Positions 1-8,821 of a DNA stretch of 64,000 nt are shown here, one piece after another (within the stretch, counting starts at the first letter, position 1; each line of letters begins with the position of its first letter). This DNA comes from Spirochaetaceae bacterium (GTDB lineage Bacteria; Spirochaetota; Spirochaetia; Treponematales; Treponemataceae). The stretch lies in assembly GCA_017936665.1 (NCBI GenBank), contig JAGBFB010000037.1, positions 1-64,000 of the forward strand, written 5' to 3'. The position numbers and the translations under genes were made by a program. Below the pieces are notes generated by a model. The model searched no databases, had not been told where the DNA came from, and saw only the letters and a program-made list of their open reading frames with translations.

Positions 1-342
1 AAAACTTTCTTTTAACTCGGTGTAATTTTTGCCTTTCAGTAAAAGGTCGATGTCCATCATGGATTGGTAATAGCGAGTTCGTTTTGGTAGATTTTCATCT
101 AGGGAATTTTGGATTTCGATGTCGAAAACCCGATTTGAATCTTGCATGTAGACATCAAGTCGGATTCCTTTGGATTGATAATGTGGCGAAATTGATTTTT
201 GTAATTCTGGATATTCAATTTTTTCAATTTTGATTTCTAGCATTCGCTCCAGAAATCCTTTGCAAATTTCAGCATTTTGCATAACGCGACCGAATAAAAA
301 GTCATCTGTAAAGGTTAATTCTTCGATTGGTTTTAGTTTCAT
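1..342 (-). CDS. Rpn family nuclease/putative transposase, N-terminal part (cut by window edge)
   Basis: The reading frame starts at the ATG complementary to 340-342, with a TTGGAG ribosome site just upstream, and stays open to base 1, giving 114 codons. The protein opens MKLKPIEELTFTDDFLFG and continues with an LDVYMQDSNRVFDIEIQ stretch. This is the typical start of the recombination-promoting nuclease family (PDDEXK_2), where D and E-x-Q are nuclease-core residues. Members act in DNA recombination or behave as transposase-like selfish genes. The C-terminal half lies outside the window, so intactness cannot be judged. Confidence 0.85.
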   Translation of the reverse strand, partial: MKLKPIEELTFTDDFLFGRVMQNAEICKGFLERMLEIKIEKIEYPELQKSISPHYQSKGIRLDVYMQDSNRVFDIEIQNSLDENLPKRTRYYQSMMDIDLLLKGKNYTELKESF

Positions 343-464
343 AGGTTTTTCTCCAATAAAACAAATTTCGTGTCAGAAAAAATATTTTCTATACACATAT
401 ATTAATAGGCTTAAAATTGCAAAAAATGATGTAAAATTGGAAAAATTTTTTGAAAAAAAATGTC

Positions 465-485
465 ATTCCGAACTCGTTTCGGAAT
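465..485. repeat. Short palindrome of the dispersed ATTCCGAA type
   Basis: ATTCCGAA (465-472) and TTCGGAAT (478-485) form a perfect 8-bp stem with a 5-base loop. In one frame the surrounding bases encode CHSELVSESF, the translation typical of a palindromic repeat found scattered in many bacterial genomes. It is probably a REP-like element, not a terminator, since no T-run follows. Confidence 0.5.
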
Positions 486-547
486 CTTTTGCGAGTGGAT
501 GCTGCCCAAAATTCAGCATGATAAGAAGAACTACCTGTCCATATATA

Positions 548-863
548 CCTTTGAGATTCCGCCCATATCTCGCATCACTATCATCTACCCACCTGAACAA
601 ACCCAAGCAAGAACCAATGTCGCAAACGCATAATTCAGACAAAAATCGCACGAAACTGTGACTTAGCAAAATCGTGAAAAATCCGTAGACAAAAAAGAAA
701 AAAGCCCAGCTCACAAATGCCTTTGAGATTTCGCCTTTTACTCATTCCGCCCCATCTACCCACTTACTCAAACCCAAGCAAGAACCAATGTGCTAAAGCA
801 AAATTCAGCCAAAAATCGCAAATACTTGTGAATTAGCAAATCTCGTGAAAAATCCGTAGACAG
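548..863. repeat. Two degenerate tandem copies of a unit of about 171 bases
   Basis: Shared blocks recur at a nearly constant offset. CCTTTGAGATT lies at 548 and 720, ACCCAAGCAAGAACCAATGT at 601 and 772, and GTGAAAAATCCGTAGACA at 674 and 845, so the period is 171-172 bases. Between the blocks the copies differ by substitutions and small indels. Neither copy has a conserved reading frame. Confidence 0.75.
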
Positions 864-1075
864 AAAAGCACACCGACCTGCCTTGACGACTGAAAGGAGG
901 AGCCGCAGGTCGCGGGGGATTTTCTGTCGAAAGGATTTTTGTACGAATTATCTAAATACACAATTTCTATGGGATTTTTGTATCAATTTCTGCATTTACA
1001 AAATTTCATCTTGCTTGGTCTTTGAAAAAATTTGTTTTGTTGCATATTTCACTGTATGGTGTTACTATGTAAAGT

Positions 1076-2341
1076 ATGAAAAAGATTATCTGTATTTTAT
1101 TTTTTGTTTTATCTGTTTTTGCAATAATTGGTTGTAATAAAGCAGATGGTGATGTTGGTAGAGTAGAAATTTGGCATACTTATAACGGAGCACAAGCTGA
1201 ATTTCTTGAGATGATGGCAAAAGAATTTAATGCTTCACAAAAAGATTATGAAGTTGTTATTCTTTCTCAAGACTACTCTGGATTTAACGATACAGTTTAC
1301 AATGCTGTTGCAAACGGAATTGGACCTAGTATCATTTTTAATTTTGCTTCTACTGCTGTAGATTATATTCAAGCAGATTTAGCAGTGGATATTACTGACT
1401 ACATCAAAGAAGATGTAAAGTCTGGTGATACAACAATGCAAGATGTAATTGATTCCCTTCCAGAAGCAATGAAAGTTGATGTTATGGGATTTGCAGATGG
1501 AGGAATTTATTATCTTCCTGGATGTACTACAGGTCCAGTTTTCTTCTACAATAAAACAATCTTTGATGAACTAAAATTAAATCCTCCTACTACATGGGAA
1601 GAACTTGAAAGCGTAAGTAAAACAATCAAAGAAAAAAAAGGAATCCCAGGATTTTTGTCTGACAGTATCATCGATACATTACAAGCATTGATTATGCAAA
1701 ACGGTTTAGGTTACATTGATGTTGGTGCAAAAAAAGTTACTTTCTGTAATGATAAACTTGTAGAAATTTTTGAATGGTACAAAGATTGTTGTAAAAAAGG
1801 ATATTTTGCTTTTAACACAGTTGGAAGTTATTCATCTGACGATTTAGGAAACGGTGATGTTGCTTCCTTCGCTGGTTCTTGTGTAAATGACCAATATATT
1901 TTAATGGTTAATGGTGAACTTGGAATGGCTCCTTGGATTGCAAAGGCAAGTGAATCATTTTATACTGCATGGAATCGTGGTCCTATCTTCTTAAAGAGAA
2001 ATGCTAAAGCTGATAAGGGTGCTTACGAATTTATTAAATTTTTCATGTCACCAAAAAATAATGGAAAGTGGGCAAAAATAAATTCTGCAATAGCTCCTTA
2101 CGGAACAACTGAAGCAGATGAAGATTATCAAGAATACATTAATACACTTCCTGAAAATTCAGCTCTTGCTTGTGTAAGAAAAAATTTAGCTTTGTCTGGT
2201 TCTTTTCCTAACATTCCTGGAAGTTCACAAGTAAGAAGATTGATTGAAGAATACATGAACAATGTTGTTGACGGAAAATTAACTGCACAAGAAGCAGTTA
2301 GTCAACTTGAAGTTGCATGTAATAACGCATTGAACAAATAA
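1076..2341 (+). CDS. ABC transporter extracellular solute-binding lipoprotein (family 1, UgpB/sugar type)
   Basis: The 421-residue protein begins with a lipoprotein signal ending in IIGC (lipid-anchored Cys about residue 20), then VEIWHTYNGAQAEFLEMMAKEFN, the usual opening of family 1 binding proteins for sugars or glycerol-3-phosphate. WNRGPIFLKRNAKADKGAYEFIKFFMSP matches the ligand-cleft region. It should capture solute in the periplasm for the two permeases downstream. The ATPase gene starts 21 bases after its stop, so it heads an operon. The substrate (glycerol-3-phosphate, glycerophosphodiester or oligosaccharide) cannot be fixed from sequence. No strong ribosome site precedes the chosen ATG. 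Confidence 0.88.
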   Translation: MKKIICILFFVLSVFAIIGCNKADGDVGRVEIWHTYNGAQAEFLEMMAKEFNASQKDYEVVILSQDYSGFNDTVYNAVANGIGPSIIFNFASTAVDYIQADLAVDITDYIKEDVKSGDTTMQDVIDSLPEAMKVDVMGFADGGIYYLPGCTTGPVFFYNKTIFDELKLNPPTTWEELESVSKTIKEKKGIPGFLSDSIIDTLQALIMQNGLGYIDVGAKKVTFCNDKLVEIFEWYKDCCKKGYFAFNTVGSYSSDDLGNGDVASFAGSCVNDQYILMVNGELGMAPWIAKASESFYTAWNRGPIFLKRNAKADKGAYEFIKFFMSPKNNGKWAKINSAIAPYGTTEADEDYQEYINTLPENSALACVRKNLALSGSFPNIPGSSQVRRLIEEYMNNVVDGKLTAQEAVSQLEVACNNALNK

Positions 2342-2362
2342 AAATAAGAGAAGGTTTAGCAC

Positions 2363-3472
2363 ATGAAGGTTACATTAAAAAACGTAACAAAAAAATTTGG
2401 TTCTACTGTAGCCGTTAATGATTTTTCTGCAACCTTTCCTGATGGACATTTAATTTGTTTGTTAGGTCCATCTGGTTGTGGAAAATCAACTGTGCTAAAT
2501 ATCCTTTGTGGAATTTTAGATGTAACATCTGGGCAAGTTTTTTTTGATGACGATGATGTTACATCTCTTTCACCAGAGCAAAGAAATATCGGAATGGTAT
2601 TTCAAAACTATGCTTTGTATCCTCACTTAACTGTTTTAGAAAATATAGCATTCCCTTTAGAAGTTCAAAAAGTAAATAAAAAAATTAGAATTGAAAAAGC
2701 AAAAGAGATTGCAGAACTTGTACATGTAGAAAATTTATTACATCGTTTTCCTGGAGAACTTTCTGGTGGTCAACAACAACGAGTTGCAATCGCACGAGCA
2801 TTGATTAAAAATCCAAAGTTACTTTTAATGGATGAACCTCTTTCAAACCTTGACGCAAGATTACGACTTGAAATGCGAGAAGAAATTCGTCGAATTCAAA
2901 TTGAAACTGGAGTTACTACAATTTTTGTAACTCATGACCAAGATGAAGCAATGTCAATTTCAGATAGTATAATTTTAATGAAGGATGGAGTTCTTGCACA
3001 AGAAGGTTTATGTACTGAATTATATAATCAACCTAATTCAAAATTCGTAGCAGACTTTTTAGGAAATCCTCCTATCAATGTAATTGAAGGATATTTAGAA
3101 AAAAATAAATTTATTTTTGATGATAATTCTGGAAGTATTTTTTTAGAAAATATGACAGATTTAAATATGCCAAATATGACAAAACTTTTTGAAAACAAAA
3201 AACTTACACTTGCCATTAGACCAGAAAGTTTTATTCTTGACAAAATAATTTCTAAAGATGACACAGATAAATATGACAAAAATCTATTTCAGGTTTTGTC
3301 AGTTTTTAAACAAACAAGAGAAGAACTTGCACATATCAAAATTGGAACAAAAGAACTTTCAATTTTTTTACCAGATGATAGTGATGTAAAAAAAGATGAC
3401 AAAGTCATATTATCAATAAAGCAAAAAGGATGTTTTATTTTTAATGCACAAACTGGGGAACGGTTAAAGTGA
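2363..3472 (+). CDS. ABC transporter ATP-binding protein (UgpC/MsmK/MalK type)
   Basis: This 369-residue ATPase energises the importer. It shows Walker A GPSGCGKST, Q-loop VFQNYALYPH, signature LSGGQQQR, Walker B LLLMDEPLSNLD and switch His in FVTHDQ. A C-terminal OB-fold/TOBE-like extension of about 130 residues is typical of carbohydrate importers, though it is divergent here. Many sugar importers share one ATPase encoded elsewhere; here a dedicated ATPase lies between the binding protein and the permeases. Its GTGA end overlaps the next start codon, implying translational coupling. Confidence 0.93.
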   Translation: MKVTLKNVTKKFGSTVAVNDFSATFPDGHLICLLGPSGCGKSTVLNILCGILDVTSGQVFFDDDDVTSLSPEQRNIGMVFQNYALYPHLTVLENIAFPLEVQKVNKKIRIEKAKEIAELVHVENLLHRFPGELSGGQQQRVAIARALIKNPKLLLMDEPLSNLDARLRLEMREEIRRIQIETGVTTIFVTHDQDEAMSISDSIILMKDGVLAQEGLCTELYNQPNSKFVADFLGNPPINVIEGYLEKNKFIFDDNSGSIFLENMTDLNMPNMTKLFENKKLTLAIRPESFILDKIISKDDTDKYDKNLFQVLSVFKQTREELAHIKIGTKELSIFLPDDSDVKKDDKVILSIKQKGCFIFNAQTGERLK

Positions 3473-4401
3473 ACAAGATGTCAGATTTAAATAAGACAAA
3501 ATTAATTATGACAAAACAAAATATGACAAAGATAGAACCATTTTTGTATCTTCTTCCTTTTATAATTGGTATTTTGATTTTTACACTTTATCCAGTTATA
3601 AATGTATTTTTACTTTCTTTTAAAGATGATTATAATTATTTAAGAAACAGTTTTTCAGGTTGGAATTTAGAAAATTATAAAACAGTTTTAACTGATCCTA
3701 AATTTATTCAAAGTATAATTAACACTACTTTGTATGTTTTATTTGTTGTTCCAATTAGTACAGCCTTAGCAATTATAATTGCAAATTTTTTAAATCAAAA
3801 AATAAAAGGAAATGCAATTTTTCAAACAGCCTATTTTATGCCAATGGTAACATCAATTACTGCTGTGGGTTTGATTTGGAGATTGATGTACAATAAACAA
3901 TATGGAATTATAAATTTTATTTTGTCAAAATTTGGAATTGAAAAAATTGGTTGGGTTGTAGATTCTAAGTGGTCATTAGTTGCTTTAATCATTTTTGGAA
4001 TTTGGAATATAATGCCTTTCACAATTATTTTATTAATTTCTGGATTACAAAATATTAATGAAGTTTATTATACTGCTGCAAAAGTTGATGGAGCAAAACC
4101 AATAAAAATATTTTTTAGAATCACAGTTCCAATGTTATCTCCTACAATTTTTTTAGTTTGTATTGTAAATACAATTTCTAGTTTTAAAGTTTTTTCAGAA
4201 TTGTATCCCTTGTTTAATGGAAAGCCTGGACCATATTATAATTTGTACACAGTTGTTTATTACATTCGATATGCAATGATGGAAAAACGAGAATATGGAT
4301 ATGCTGCTGCCGCTGCTGTAATTTTATTTTTCTGTGTAATGATTTTTACTTTTATTCAACTTGCCATAAAACGAGGAATGAAAAAAAGAGGATTGCAATA
4401 A
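3469..4401 (+). CDS. ABC transporter permease, UgpA/MalF-like
   Basis: This 310-residue inner-membrane permease has about six hydrophobic segments and the EAA-loop AAKVDGAKPIKIFFRITVPM, which contacts the ATPase. The GTG start overlaps the ATPase stop by four bases and follows a GGGGAACGG ribosome site. An internal ATG at 3478 is an alternative. Order and size match the first permease of CUT1-type importers. Confidence 0.9.
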   Translation: MNKMSDLNKTKLIMTKQNMTKIEPFLYLLPFIIGILIFTLYPVINVFLLSFKDDYNYLRNSFSGWNLENYKTVLTDPKFIQSIINTTLYVLFVVPISTALAIIIANFLNQKIKGNAIFQTAYFMPMVTSITAVGLIWRLMYNKQYGIINFILSKFGIEKIGWVVDSKWSLVALIIFGIWNIMPFTIILLISGLQNINEVYYTAAKVDGAKPIKIFFRITVPMLSPTIFLVCIVNTISSFKVFSELYPLFNGKPGPYYNLYTVVYYIRYAMMEKREYGYAAAAAVILFFCVMIFTFIQLAIKRGMKKRGLQ

Positions 4402-5228
4402 TGAAAGCAAAAAAAATTATTAAACAAAGTTTTATTTATTTGTTTCTCATTTGTGGTGCTTTAATGATGGTCTTTCCTTTTTTGTGGATGATTCTTAGTG
4501 CATTTAAAAATCATGCAGAGATTATTCAGTTTCCTCCAAAAATTTTTCCGTCAGAATTTTCTTTTAAAAATTTTATTAAAGCATTTTCAATGGCGCCTTT
4601 TGGAAAATATTTTTTTAATTCAGTAATTGTAATGATTGCATCTGTTGTTTGTACAACCATAACTACAATTCTTGGAGCCTTTGCTTTTTCACGATTAAAA
4701 TTTCCAGGAAGAGAAATTATTTTTTCTGCTTTACTTTCTTTAATGATGATTCCTTTTGAAATGCTCATTATTACAAATTATACAACCATTGTAAAAATGG
4801 GATTGTACAATACACTACCTGCTTTAGTTTTACCTTTTGTAAGTAGCATTTTTTATACATACATTTTAAAAAACTTTTTTGATACAGTACCAGATAATTT
4901 ATATAACTCTGCAAGAATTGATGGTGCAACAAACTGGAAATACCTTTGGCGAATTTTAGTTCCAATGGCAAAACCTTCTTTGTACACAATTATTTTGTTA
5001 AATGCTTTGGCAAGTTGGAATTCTTTTATGTGGCCGCTTTATATCACTTCGGATTCAACTTCAAGAACTCTTCCTTATGGATTACAAGTTTTTACAACTG
5101 AAGCTGGTTCTTATCCAGAATTGTTAATGGCTGCATCTACAGTTATTGTTCTTCCGATGATAATTTTATTTATCTTTGCAAGAAAATATATTGTAAGTGG
5201 TGTTTCTCGCGGTGGACTAAAAGGATAA
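4401..5228 (+). CDS. ABC transporter permease, UgpE/MalG-like
   Basis: This 275-residue second permease of the importer has six predicted membrane segments. The EAA loop reads SARIDGATNWKYLWRILVPM, and the ending VSGVSRGGLKG is a common MalG-type C-terminus. Its ATG shares a base with the stop codon of the preceding permease. It forms the heterodimeric channel with that protein. Confidence 0.9.
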   Translation: MKAKKIIKQSFIYLFLICGALMMVFPFLWMILSAFKNHAEIIQFPPKIFPSEFSFKNFIKAFSMAPFGKYFFNSVIVMIASVVCTTITTILGAFAFSRLKFPGREIIFSALLSLMMIPFEMLIITNYTTIVKMGLYNTLPALVLPFVSSIFYTYILKNFFDTVPDNLYNSARIDGATNWKYLWRILVPMAKPSLYTIILLNALASWNSFMWPLYITSDSTSRTLPYGLQVFTTEAGSYPELLMAASTVIVLPMIILFIFARKYIVSGVSRGGLKG

Positions 5229-5230
5229 TT

Positions 5231-5797
5231 ATGCAAAAAAAATATTTTGAATTTACAGTTGGCGAAAAAATTCCACAAGAAGTAATTGATGGAAAAATGA
5301 AAATAAAAAATCGTCTTGCAATAAGAGGAGTTTTATTTTTCAAAAATAAATTATTAATGATTAAAACTTCAAAAGGCGATTATAAATTTCCAGGTGGTGG
5401 AAAAGAAAAAAATGAAGAGGATTTTCAAACTTTAAATCGTGAGTATGAAGAAGAAACTGGTTTTGCAAATTTAATAAATGATGAAAGTCAAATAGAATTG
5501 ATTGGAAAAACTTTTACTCAAAATATTGATACAGAAAACGAAAATGAATTTTTTATTATGGAAAGTAGATATTATCTAGTAAAAATTTCTGAAGAAGAAT
5601 TTTGTAAAATAAAAAATGTTGGTCAAGATTTAGATGATTATGAAAAAGAATTAAATTTTAAATATGAATTTGTTTCAGTGAAAGATGCGTTAGAAAAAAA
5701 TAAATCCTTGTTAAAATTTTCTGATAAAGAATGTGTAAATTTTTGGGTTGAACGAGAAACTTTGGTTTTAGAAAAATTATTAATGGAAGAAATATGA
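5231..5797 (+). CDS. Nudix hydrolase
   Basis: The 188-residue protein carries a perfect Nudix box (G-x5-E-x7-REYEEETGF) around residues 55-78, which binds the metal used to hydrolyse nucleoside diphosphates linked to another group. The gene starts two bases after the permease stop and overlaps the next gene by four bases, so it is transcribed with the importer. The link to transport is unclear. It may process an imported nucleotide-linked substrate or may be a housekeeping passenger; the substrate is unknown. Confidence 0.9.
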   Translation: MQKKYFEFTVGEKIPQEVIDGKMKIKNRLAIRGVLFFKNKLLMIKTSKGDYKFPGGGKEKNEEDFQTLNREYEEETGFANLINDESQIELIGKTFTQNIDTENENEFFIMESRYYLVKISEEEFCKIKNVGQDLDDYEKELNFKYEFVSVKDALEKNKSLLKFSDKECVNFWVERETLVLEKLLMEEI

Positions 5798-6498
5798 TAG
5801 AATTTATTCAGAAAAAACTTTTTGAGTTTCAGGATTTAAAATATAAAGAGTTTCATTCTAAGTTAATGCCAACCATAAATCAAAATTCAATAATTGGTGT
5901 TAGAGTTCCTGTTTTACGAAAATTTGCAAAAGAAGTTTTTAAAGAATATTCTATTGAAGAATTAAAACCGTTTTTAAAAAATCTTCCACACAAATATTAT
6001 GAAGAAAATAATATTCATGCTTTTTTGATTGAACAAATAAATGATTTTGAACTTTGTCTTTTTGAATTAGAAAAATTTTTACCATTCATTGATAACTGGG
6101 CAACTTGTGATATGTTTTGTCCTAAGGTTTTCAAAAAAATTGCAAAGAAAAATCCAGAGGAAATTCTTTTACCTTTGATAAAAAAATGGATTTCTTCAAA
6201 TGAAATTTATACTGTAAGATTTGGAATTGGAATTTTAATGAGATTTTTTCTTGATGAAAAATTTGATTCATCTTATTTGGATTTAGTTTCTTCTATAAAT
6301 TCTAACGAATATTACATCAATATGATGAGAGCTTGGTTTTTTGCAACAGCTTTAACAAAACAATATGAAGCAACTTTGCCAATTATAGAAAATAACATTT
6401 TAGATTTATGGACTCATAATAAAACAATTCAAAAAGCAATTGAAAGTTATCGAATTTCGGCTGATACAAAAAACTACTTGCGTAAACTAAAAAAATGA
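5794..6498 (+). CDS. DNA alkylation repair protein, AlkD-like
   Basis: This 234-residue all-helical HEAT-repeat-like protein opens MIEFIQKKLFEFQDLKYKEF and has IIGVRVPVLRKFAKE, the AlkD signature. NWATCDMF supplies the W-x3-D pair and MMRAWFFATALTK the second Trp that line the active site of Bacillus AlkD. AlkD excises 3-methyladenine and 7-methylguanine without flipping the base. It is the last gene of the operon, overlapping the Nudix gene by four bases. Some AlkD-like homologues lack glycosylase activity, but the key residues look present here. Confidence 0.88.
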   Translation: MIEFIQKKLFEFQDLKYKEFHSKLMPTINQNSIIGVRVPVLRKFAKEVFKEYSIEELKPFLKNLPHKYYEENNIHAFLIEQINDFELCLFELEKFLPFIDNWATCDMFCPKVFKKIAKKNPEEILLPLIKKWISSNEIYTVRFGIGILMRFFLDEKFDSSYLDLVSSINSNEYYINMMRAWFFATALTKQYEATLPIIENNILDLWTHNKTIQKAIESYRISADTKNYLRKLKK

Positions 6499-6514
6499 AG
6501 TAAAATAACATTAT

Positions 6515-6632
6515 CCACAAGGGAGTAGCTAGCACAATAAATTGTGTTTACAACGCCGTCAGTACGATTTGCAAAAAATCCGGTTTTGTAATTAAGTAGC
6601 GAGACTTGTCGCAATATTTTAGCGGGCAAGTC
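6515..6632 (+). promoter_or_regulatory. yybP-ykoY (Mn2+) riboswitch with mutually exclusive downstream hairpin
   Basis: P1 pairs ACAAG (6517-6521) with CTTGT (6605-6609). L1 reads GGGAGTAGC, P2 is CACAAT/ATTGTG, the conserved GCCGTCAGTACGA and CCGG blocks follow, and L3 reads TAGCGAGAC, all in the order of the yybP-ykoY consensus. Bases 6603-6612 (GACTTGTCGC), which include the 3' strand of P1, can instead pair with 6622-6632 (GCGGGCAAGTC), giving a competing hairpin as expected of an expression platform. No U-run follows, so it is not a standard terminator. It lies 68 bases before the first antiporter gene. Confidence 0.85.
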
Positions 6633-6699
6633 GTATCCTTATCAAAAATCAATAAGAAAATATAACTTGTCTCAAAAAAATCTAGAAAATGGAGTATTT

Positions 6700-7698
6700 A
6701 TGGATTCTATTTTAAATTTGATTGGATTTGCAAACTTTGGTACAGTTTGGCAAATTATTTTACAAGTTATCATTTTGGTAGTTGGTTTTGCTTTCCTTGT
6801 GAAAGGTGCAGACTGGTTTGTTGATGGTGCTGCTGGAATTGCTACAAAATTTGGTATTCCTCAATTAGTGATTGGTTTGACAATTGTTGCAATGGGAACT
6901 TCAGCTCCAGAAGCTGCTGTTAGTATTACGGCTGCTTTTGATGACAATGCAGGTATCACAATCGGAAATGTTGTTGGTAGTAATATTTTAAACATCTTAA
7001 TTATTTTAGGAATTACTGCTTTAGTAAATCCAATTAAAGTTCAAAAATCATCCCAAGTAATTGATATACCTGTTGCATTTTTTGCTTCTGTTTTGTTACT
7101 TATTTTAGGTTGGGACGGAAATATTAGTCGTTTAGACGGAATTATTATGTTAGTAATTTTTGTTGCATATTTAGTATATTTGTTCTGGGATGCAAAACGA
7201 CCAAAAAAATTAGATTCATCAACTGAAGTTGCAGAAGAAAATGTTGAAACAAAAAATGTTTCTTTACCAAAATCCTTATTTTTTACAGTTATAGGTTTAG
7301 TTTTAATTGTTGCAGGAAGTAATTGTGTTGTAGAAAGTGCAACCTTTATTGCAGAAAAAGCAGGTTTAAGTCAAAGATTTATTGGTTTAACAATTGTTGC
7401 TTTAGGAACTTCACTTCCTGAATTGTTTACTTCTGTAACTGCTGCAATGAAGAAAAATTCAGATATTGCTGTTGGTAACATTGTTGGAAGTAACATTTTT
7501 AACATCTTCTTTATCGTTGGACTTTCTGGATTGATTATTCCTGTTCCATTTGAACCTCTTTTTAGATTTGATACAATCATTTCTGGTGTGGCAGTTCTTA
7601 TTTTGTTATTATTCTCACTTCCTAAGAAAAGACTTTCAAGACTTACTGGAATAATCTTCTTGATTTGTTATGCTGTTTACTTTTACATGATTTGGTAA
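6700..7698 (+). CDS. CaCA-family Ca2+/Na+ antiporter (YrbG-like), first of two paralogues; possible Mn2+ exporter
   Basis: This inner-membrane antiporter of 332 residues has about ten helices and two inverted alpha-repeats: AMGTSAPEAAVSITAA near residue 60 and ALGTSLPELFTSVTAA near residue 230, each followed by VGNxxGSNIxNI. These hold the cation-binding acidic residues. I chose the ATG at 6700 because GGAG precedes it and the neighbour's start MDxILNLIGFANF aligns; a TTG 33 bases upstream is also in frame. The yybP-ykoY riboswitch in its leader points to Mn2+ control, so export of Mn2+ is a plausible role alongside Ca2+. Confidence 0.88.
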   Translation: MDSILNLIGFANFGTVWQIILQVIILVVGFAFLVKGADWFVDGAAGIATKFGIPQLVIGLTIVAMGTSAPEAAVSITAAFDDNAGITIGNVVGSNILNILIILGITALVNPIKVQKSSQVIDIPVAFFASVLLLILGWDGNISRLDGIIMLVIFVAYLVYLFWDAKRPKKLDSSTEVAEENVETKNVSLPKSLFFTVIGLVLIVAGSNCVVESATFIAEKAGLSQRFIGLTIVALGTSLPELFTSVTAAMKKNSDIAVGNIVGSNIFNIFFIVGLSGLIIPVPFEPLFRFDTIISGVAVLILLLFSLPKKRLSRLTGIIFLICYAVYFYMIW

Positions 7699-7750
7699 TA
7701 TAATTTTATTTATAAATATAAATTTGTATGTTTGTTGGAGATTTTGATTT

Positions 7751-8743
7751 ATGGATATAATTTTAAACTTAATTGGATTTGCTAATTTTAATTTAGTTTG
7801 GCAAATAATTTTGCAAATTGCAATTTTAGCCCTTGGATTTGTTTTTCTTGTAAAAGGTGCTGATTGGTTTGTAGATGGTGCTGCAAGTATTGCAACAAAA
7901 TTTGGTATTCCACAATTGATTATTGGTTTAACAATCGTAGCTATGGGAACATCTGCCCCAGAAGCTGCTGTTAGTATTACGGCTGCAGCAGGTGGTAATG
8001 CAGATATTACAATTGGAAATGTTGTTGGTAGTAATATTTTGAATATTTTTGTTATTCTTGGACTTACGGCTTTAGTAAATCCAGTTGTAGTTCAAAAATC
8101 TTCGTTAATAGTTGATATTCCTGTTGTAATTGGAATTACAGCAATGATTTTTGTTATGGGCTTAGATGGTTCAATTTCAAGATTTGATGCAGTTATCATG
8201 TTGATTGTTTTAGCTTCTTATTTACTATATTTAATTTGGGATGCAAAACGCTCAAAAGCATTAGGCCTTGAAACAAATGAAGATTCTGAAGAAATAAAAA
8301 ATCTTTCTTTACCAAAATCTTTAATTTTTACAGTGATTGGTTTAGCTTTAATTGTTGTAGGAAGTAATTGTGTAGTTGAAGGTGCAACTTTTATTGCAGA
8401 AAAAGCAGGTTTAAGTGAAAGATTTATTGGACTTACAATTGTTGCTCTTGGAACATCTTTGCCAGAATTATTTACATCAGTAACAGCTGCAATGAAGAAA
8501 AATTCTGATATTGCTGTGGGAAATATTTTGGGAAGTAATATTTTTAACATTCTTTTTGTAGTAGGATTATCAGGTTTAATTATTCCTGTTCCATTCCAAA
8601 GTGCATTTAGATTTGATACTATTGTTTCTGGAATTGCTGCAATTTTGTTGTTACTTTTCTGTCTTCCAAAAAAACGACTTTCAAGAGTTGCTGGAATTAT
8701 TTTCTTGATTTGTTACGCTGTATACTTTTACATGATTTGGTAA
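7751..8743 (+). CDS. CaCA-family Ca2+/Na+ antiporter (YrbG-like), second paralogue
   Basis: The 330-residue protein is a close paralogue of its upstream neighbour, with the same two GTSxPE alpha-repeats, the same FLICYAVYFYMIW ending and most substitutions in the acidic central loop (residues about 170-185). A good TTGGAG site precedes the ATG. Only 52 bases separate the two genes, so a tandem duplication with co-transcription behind the Mn2+ riboswitch is likely. The pair might form a heterodimer or differ in cation preference; sequence does not tell. Confidence 0.88.
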   Translation: MDIILNLIGFANFNLVWQIILQIAILALGFVFLVKGADWFVDGAASIATKFGIPQLIIGLTIVAMGTSAPEAAVSITAAAGGNADITIGNVVGSNILNIFVILGLTALVNPVVVQKSSLIVDIPVVIGITAMIFVMGLDGSISRFDAVIMLIVLASYLLYLIWDAKRSKALGLETNEDSEEIKNLSLPKSLIFTVIGLALIVVGSNCVVEGATFIAEKAGLSERFIGLTIVALGTSLPELFTSVTAAMKKNSDIAVGNILGSNIFNILFVVGLSGLIIPVPFQSAFRFDTIVSGIAAILLLLFCLPKKRLSRVAGIIFLICYAVYFYMIW

Positions 8744-8764
8744 AAAATAATTTCTAAAAAATTT

Positions 8765-8794
8765 TTGTTTACATATAAAAGATAACTGTATAAA
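8765..8794 (+). promoter_or_regulatory. Probable sigma-70 promoter for the HD-GYP gene
   Basis: TTGTTT (8765-8770) and TATAAA (8789-8794) are 18 bases apart, placing the transcription start about 20 bases before the ATG at 8822 and leaving room for the TTGGAGAG ribosome site. Confidence 0.55.
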
Positions 8795-8821
8795 ATCTAA
8801 TATTGGAGAGTAAAGTATTTT

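Larger units (their letters stand above)
343..1075. other. Gene-free stretch rich in degenerate repeats
   Basis: About 730 bases between the divergent Rpn gene and the ABC importer operon hold no convincing gene. Short open frames here lack ribosome sites and resemble no known protein. The stretch contains a small perfect palindrome (465-485), two degenerate copies of a unit of about 171 bases (548-863), and an inverted repeat CGACCTGC/GCAGGTCG (874-881 and 905-912). The importer promoter must lie near 1022-1070; a weak TTGAAA, 17 bases, TATTTC pair at 1022-1050 is the best candidate. Confidence 0.6.

Noticed and set aside
230-661. 143-codon plus-strand frame overlapping the Rpn gene start
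   Set aside because: It runs antisense through the Rpn gene and a palindromic repeat, has no ribosome site and has repeat-like translation.
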